Program-made: the position numbers and the translations under genes
Origin: Tuctoria greenei
Lineage: Eukaryota; Streptophyta; Magnoliopsida; Poales; Poaceae
DNA length: 64,000 bases
Direction: 5' to 3'
Assembly: GCA_036927565.1 (NCBI GenBank)
Contig: JAYESD010000001.1
Location: 267,727,560-267,791,559, forward strand
Notes under the pieces: model-generated
Told to the model about the DNA's origin: nothing
Databases searched by the model: none
The model's input: the letters and a program-made list of their open reading frames with translations, nothing else
Part shown: in pieces, positions 58,821-64,000 of the stretch
Layout: each line of letters begins with the position of its first letter
How positions within the stretch are numbered: the first letter of the stretch is position 1

Positions 58821-60032
58821 GATCGTCTCCCTGTAGCTCCCGCTTGTACTTTCTCTTCTTCCTCCCCAATTTTGTAATCTCTTGTCTACAGATGAATGAA
58901 ATCCAAATTTTTGTGAATTCTAATTTCGTTTTTTGTCTTCAACACCTTTGTCTCGCTTGGCCCCCTGGTAACCAGTTGTTGAAGACTTGCATGCTTCGAA
59001 CTTGTAGAATGTAGGTCTGAAGTCTTCGATAGTGTAGGCCCACTGAGGCTATCGGAGTTTAGTGGCTCCGGCATTGACCATCGTTGGAGCTTAGTAGCTC
59101 CGGAGCATTGATGGTTAGTCCTCTAGGGTGTCGGAGCTTTGGTAGTTCCGGCAGTGACCTCCGTCAACACGTGTTGTGTCAACGTTAGACTCCACTTTAG
59201 AGTCTTTCCACCATCTTCATGTTGACGACTTGCCTTCTAGCTTTACTGGAACTGAGTAGCTCCAGAGATGCTCGATGTCAATGTTTGAACATTGACTACA
59301 AGTCGCTTAGAGGATGTCGTAGTTTATTTATTTTTCCTGCACACTGAAGTCAAGAAAAATAGTAAAATCCGTTTCCTATCTATAACTTCATTGTGGCTTA
59401 CTGTTCCTGAGAAAGTTTTAGGTTGAACACAATTCAAAATACAATCAAGAGCGCCGTCTAGCTTACTTCAGGTCCTATCGTTTCCGGACTTGCCTTACTT
59501 CAGCCTGCCGGGTGTAGGTAGAGTGGCGTACTTAGGGTGCAAGACCAGGCTAAGTCGATAGCACACTCTGGCCCTAGATTGGCTTGGCGGCATTCAGACA
59601 AGTAGGCCATCAACAATGCTTGAACCCGGAAGGATAGACAATGCAACTCAAATTGTACATGAACTGGTCGAGCTAAAGTTTCTTAAGAACTGCACAACTT
59701 TGTTATAGACAAGAAAGAGAAAAAATGTTGAGCTTGTACAAAGTAAATGCATGTGGAGTCTATTTTCACGCAATGATGTCTTTCATTATAGGTCCAGGGT
59801 ACAGGGGAAACAAGTACACTCTTAGGGTATGGAACCAGGCTAAGTGTGTTTCGTTTCTCGTTTGACCCAAGGTAGCTAGCTACACTTTTAGTTCTGAGAA
59901 TGTGACAAGTGTTGCATGGGCGTTGCGGACCTAGCAGGGTAGGTCCTGCTGCCCTCCAGGAGGAGCTACCCGACCCTATACAATGACTCTATAACATACA
60001 CCACATGTAATTACAGACTCACCTCCGTGATA
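58821..60032. other. Gypsy-D spacer between antisense gene and integrase
   Basis: Non-coding. Short degenerate repeats (GGAGCTTAGTAGCTCCGG type) occur at 59052-59160, in the same relative place as the 70-bp repeats of Gypsy-B. Phrases shared with the Gypsy-B spacer (GACCAGGCTAAG) are at about 59540 and 59830. Confidence 0.6.
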
Positions 60033-61190
60033 CTAAGCGTAGAACTTACGGAGGTGCTCAATGTTCCAAGGATTTGGGAGAGGTGTCCCATCCTCGGTTG
60101 CCAAGCGAACGCATCCGGGACGAGATACTTTGATCACTCGGAAGGGTCCCTCCCAGCTAGGGGGAGAGTTTGTTTAACCCTTCTCTAGATTGTATTTTTC
60201 GTAGCACCAAATCGCCTTCCTCGAGCTGTCGACTGTGAACATGCCGTTGGTGATAGCGTCGAAGAGCTTGGCGGTATAGGGCATTCCGAACAGCTGCTCG
60301 ACACCTTCCCTCTTCAAGGAGGTCAAGGTCTTCACGCCGGAGCTGGTCCTGCGTGGCTTCGTCGGAGGTCCGGACCCGGAGCGACCCCAAGGTGATTTTC
60401 GGAGGAAGGACTGCTTCAGCTCCGTACACCAAGAAGAATGGTGTTTCTCCGGTTGACCTGTTTGGAGTTGTCCTGTTGGCCCATAGACTGGGCGGAAGTT
60501 CTTCAATCCAGTTGGCTCCATGTTTTTTCAGGCGCTCATATGTGCGCGTCTTGAGTCCTTTCAGGATTTCTGCATTTGCTCTTTCGGCTTGGCCATTGCT
60601 TGCCGGGTGAGCTACAGAGGCGTAGCTGACTTGGATGTCGAGATCTTCGCAGTATCCTTGGAAAGCAGAGCTTGTGAATTGGGTCCCATTATCTGTTATG
60701 ATTTTGTTCGGGACTCCAAATCTGCATACTATGGACTGTAAGAAGTTGATAGCTGATTGCTTGTTTATTGTCACAACTGGAGTTGCTTCTGGCCATTTGG
60801 TGAACTTGTCGATGGCAACATACAGGAACTTGTAACCACCGACGGCTCTTGGGAAAGGTCCCAAGATGTCCATCCCCCACATAGCAAAAGGCCATGTAGG
60901 AGGTATCATTTGTAGAGGCTGGGCTGGTGTGTGAATTTGCTTTGCATGGTACTGGCATGCTTTGCATTTCTTCACCAGCTTAGTTGCATCCTGGAGCGTT
61001 GTAGGCCAGTAGAAGCCATGCCGGAAGGCTTTACCGACTAGCGTGCGGGAAGACGCGTGGTTCCCACACTCGCCTCCATGGATTTTTGCAAGGAGCTCGC
61101 AACCTTCTTCCCTTGTGATGCACTGCATTAGGACGCCGTTGGCACCGCGCCGGTAGAGATCCCCGTGTATCTTTTAGCCAATCTAACTAT
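60033..61190 (-). pseudogene. Gypsy-D integrase
   Basis: Open from 61128 to 60157: HGGECGNHASSRTLVGKAF and CKACQYHAKQIH (zinc site), WGMDILGPFPRAVGGYKF (first Asp), ITDNGTQFTSSAFQ (second Asp), SNGQAERANAEILKGL (Glu), then the C-terminal domain. A one-base shift near 60165 moves the last 40 codons, which end NPWNIEHLRKF at about 60040. Stops occur upstream of 61128. Better preserved than the Gypsy-B copy. Confidence 0.9.
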
Positions 61191-62640
61191 CCGGTCAGCG
61201 GATACGTCATCGTCAGGAAGGATATTGTCTTTCAAGTAGCTCCGGATCTTCGAGATCCATGCATCAAAGCTTGCTTGAGCATTTTAGTCTTGCGTGCTGG
61301 GTTGCTCGGAGCTTCCGGCAGCACCTACGACCCTTGATGGCTGCCATGGTAATAGGGCCATCGGGACCACCAGCTTCGGGATGTTGGTCTCGCCCCCTTC
61401 GCTCAGTTCGGCGGGCTGAGCTGTGGGTTTTGACAACCTCTAGGCGAAGGTTTCGTCAGGAGCAGGAGCTCCGGTTGACGCTTTCGTCGAGAGTTCGTCA
61501 GCTTCAGCGTTATGGACACGCTGGACATGGTGGAGATCCAGGACTTCGAAGTCCTTCTGAAGCCTCTGGACTTCAAGAAGATAAGCAGCTAGTTGAGGAT
61601 TGTTACAGGAGCATTAAACCTTCACCTGTTTAATGATGAGCTACGAATCTCCCTTGACCAACAACTGCTTGAAACCGTATGATAGTGCCACCTTTAATCC
61701 ATAAATGAGTGCTTCATACTCCGCCATGTTGTTGTCGCCTTGAAGTTAAGGTGGACCATGTATTTTATCTTCTCCTCGGTTGGAGCGAGGAGAAGGACTC
61801 CAGCTCTGGCCCCCTGCTTTTGCATGGACCCGTCGAAGTAGAGGGTCCAGTGAGGTTCGGTGAAGACCGGAGCCTTGAGTTCCGACTTCTGTTCACTAGG
61901 GCCCCCAGGGTTTGATGGAGAGGGGGTCCATTCCGCCACAGAATATGCCAATGCTTGACTCTTTATCGCTTGCCTTGGGATGAATTCAAGATCGAATTCG
62001 GCCAATTCTGCTGCCCACTTTGCAATGTTCCCAATAGAGTTGAGACTATGCAAGATCGCACGCAGTGGGTAAGAGGTCACCACCGAGATCTTGTGAGCTT
62101 GGAAGTAATGGCAAAGCTTCCTGGAGTCGATGAGAACCACATAGAGCAGCTTGTGCACCTCTAGGTATCGAGTCTTGGCATCATGTAGTACTTCGGTGAT
62201 GAAGTACACTGGGCGTTGGACTGTCCAGACCTTCCCGGAGGGGCCCGGAGCTTCCTCCACATCGACCCGGACCCTCCCGGAGGGGTCCGGACCTGCTTCG
62301 AAGACCTCCGGGTTCCTGCTAGAGGAACCCGGAGCTTCTGGTGGAGTGACCCAAACCCTCCCGGAGGGGTCCAAGTCTTCTAGGATAACTCTCTGTTGAT
62401 CCAAGTTTGGGGGCTGGGACCCAGACTCTCCTTCAGGAACCTCCTGACCCTCCCGGAGGGGTCTGGATTCCTGAGCTTGTGATGGTTCTGGTCTCTCCGC
62501 GACCAGTACCATGCTGACAACCTCGTCGGTTGATGAAATGTAAAGTAGTAAGGGCTCACCAGGGTTCGGAGCTACCAGGGTTGGTAGAGTGGTGAGGAGC
62601 TGCTTTAGCTCTTGGAACGCTTTTTCTGCTTCTTCATACC
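61191..62640 (-). pseudogene. Gypsy-D RNase H and archaeal-type RNase H
   Basis: 62512-61694 is open: a Pro/Gly-rich linker with three similar units ([26 protein letters not shown]), RNase H ([20 protein letters not shown]), then [20 protein letters not shown], the start of the second, archaeal-type RNase H. A frameshift near 61735 breaks the second domain; its remnants run to about 61400. Confidence 0.83.
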
Positions 62641-63565
62641 ATTAAAATGGTCCAGACTTCCTCAATAGCTTGAAGAAGGGTAGCGCCTATTCTGCTAGTC
62701 TTGAGATGAACCAGCTAAGGGCGGCTAGACATTTAGTCAGTTTCTGGACATCTTTGATGCGAGTTGGTGGCCGCATCTCCTCAATGGCTTTAATCTTCGC
62801 CGGATTTGCCTCTATGCCCCGGTGGTTTACTAGGAAACCAAGAAGCTTTCCGGAGCTAACCCCGAAGATGCACTTGTCTGGGTTCAGCTTCGTGTAGGTG
62901 ACTTGCAGCTTGTCGAAGATAGCTTGCAAGGTGTCAAGGAGTGACTCCTTGTCCTTGATCTTGACAACGATGTCATCAACATACACTTCCACTACGTCTC
63001 TGATGAGCTCTCCAAAAGTTTTGTACATAGCTCGTACAAATGTTGAAGCTGCATTCTTGAGACCAAATGGCATGGCAGTATAACAGTACAATCCATCTAC
63101 TGTGATAAAAGAAGTATGTTATTCATCTTTCCTAGACATTCTGATTTGATGGTACCCAGAATATGCGTCTAAGAAACACAGTAATTCACACCCGAAGGTG
63201 GAATCCACTACCTGATCTATTCTAGGTAGTGGGAATGGATCTTTTGGGAATGCCTTATTTAGTGTTGTGTAGTCGATACACATCCGAAGCTTCCCTCCGG
63301 CCTTGGGCACAACGACTGGGTTTGCCAGCCATTTTGGATGGAAGACTTCTCGGATGAATCAAGCTTTGAGCAACTTCTTCACTTCTTGTCGTATGAAGTT
63401 TTGTCGCTCTACGGATTGCTTCCGAGGCTTATGATGTATGGGCCGGGCGTCGGGATAGATATTTAGATTATGCTCGATCACTTCCCTAGGGATCCCAGGC
63501 ATTTGTGACGGTTGCCAGGCAAACATGTCGACATTAGCCCGTAGGAAAGTGATGAGCGCGAGTAC
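62641..63565 (-). pseudogene. Gypsy-D reverse transcriptase (broken)
   Basis: 63310-63119 has LRMCIDYTTLNKAFPKDPFP and FLDAYSGYHQIRM; 63091-62687 has the palm motif VEVYVDDIVVKIKDKES and the thumb/connection (FGVSSGKLLGFLVNHRG). Stops at 63119 and about 63360. Confidence 0.88.
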
Positions 63566-64000
63566 CTATTTGTCATTCAGACCTCCCGATATACGGGTGG
63601 TCTGAGCGGCATCGGAATCAATTTGGACGACTTTGACGGGGATGTCAGTGTCGCCGCTTGGTTGCACGCGAGGTGTAGAGGCTGAGCCTCGCTGACGAAT
63701 GCTCGGGGGTTTCGGAGCTTGCTCCTGCCTGGATTCTTCCTCCTGTGCTGTAGCAAGCGCGTGGAGTTCCTCCAAAGCAGTCACTCCGACAGTACAACCT
63801 CCGCGGATCCGGAGAACGCCAACTGGTGTCAGCATCTTTAACACCAGGCAGCCGTAATGAGCAGCAGCCATGAATCTGTACAAGGAGGGCCTGCCAAGAA
63901 TGGCATTGCAGGGCAAGTTGATCTGAGCGACGTCAAAGATCAACTTTTCAGTGCGATAATTCTCTCGAGTCCCGAAGGTCACGGGGAGAGTAATGGCACC
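63566..64000 (-). CDS. Gypsy-D protease region (partial at the window edge)
   Basis: Open from the right edge to a stop at 63566. VTFGTRENYRTEKLIFDVAQ and CNAILGRPSLYRFMAAAHYG correspond to the C-terminal part of the Gypsy-B protease region. The active site lies beyond 64000. Confidence 0.8.
   Translation of the reverse strand, partial: GAITLPVTFGTRENYRTEKLIFDVAQINLPCNAILGRPSLYRFMAAAHYGCLVLKMLTPVGVLRIRGGCTVGVTALEELHALATAQEEESRQEQAPKPPSIRQRGSASTPRVQPSGDTDIPVKVVQIDSDAAQTTRISGGLNDK

Overview
The window is nuclear DNA from a grass, most likely a panicoid or other PACMAD-type genome; the species cannot be named from the sequence. The evidence is a GC-rich ZIP transporter gene with plant GT-AG introns, Stowaway MITEs, a CACTA end, and long nested LTR retrotransposons of the Tekay, Tat and Sirevirus kinds that are common in grass heterochromatin.

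Layout. Positions 1-2704 are the only ordinary host genes: the last exon of one ZIP metal transporter (2-88) and a complete second ZIP gene in tandem (1091-2704, three exons). A perfect zinc-deficiency response element lies in its promoter. Positions 2705-5310 hold a GC-rich spacer without a convincing gene, one CACTA end and two abutting MITEs. From 5311 to the end everything I can interpret is transposon.

The transposon part can be read as a stack of insertions. A LINE (minus strand) is split: its 3' part is at 5311-6022 and the adjoining upstream part at 53388-53972. Between them sits Gypsy-A, a minus-strand Tekay-type chromovirus flanked by ATTCT on both sides. Its left LTR was hit by a Sirevirus-type Copia element and by a non-autonomous hAT element. 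The hAT was hit by Gypsy-B, a Tat-lineage element, and Gypsy-B was hit by Gypsy-C, a second Tekay-type element (22360-33971, target duplication CGCGG). A second Tat element, Gypsy-D (53973 to beyond 64000, minus strand), cut into the LINE from the other side.

The stack only makes sense if about 31.3 kb (10741-42076) has been inverted. One breakpoint is in the Copia pol region and the other is in the 5' LTR of Gypsy-B. Undoing the inversion rejoins four separate things at once: the Copia element, the Gypsy-B LTR with its GCGAC target duplication, the hAT element with its 8-bp CTCATCTC duplication, and the left LTR of Gypsy-A.

The most unusual coding feature is in Gypsy-C. Between the primer-binding site and gag it has an intact 282-residue ORF whose N-terminus, ARTKTTPRKSTGG, closely resembles the histone H3 tail and whose C-terminus is strongly acidic. 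Both Tat elements carry an antisense gene downstream of pol with a Transposase_28-like ('putative gypsy type transposon') N-terminus, a coiled coil and a shared C-terminal module. Nearly all other retroelement ORFs are broken by stops or frameshifts. Boundaries were read by eye; none has been checked by alignment software.
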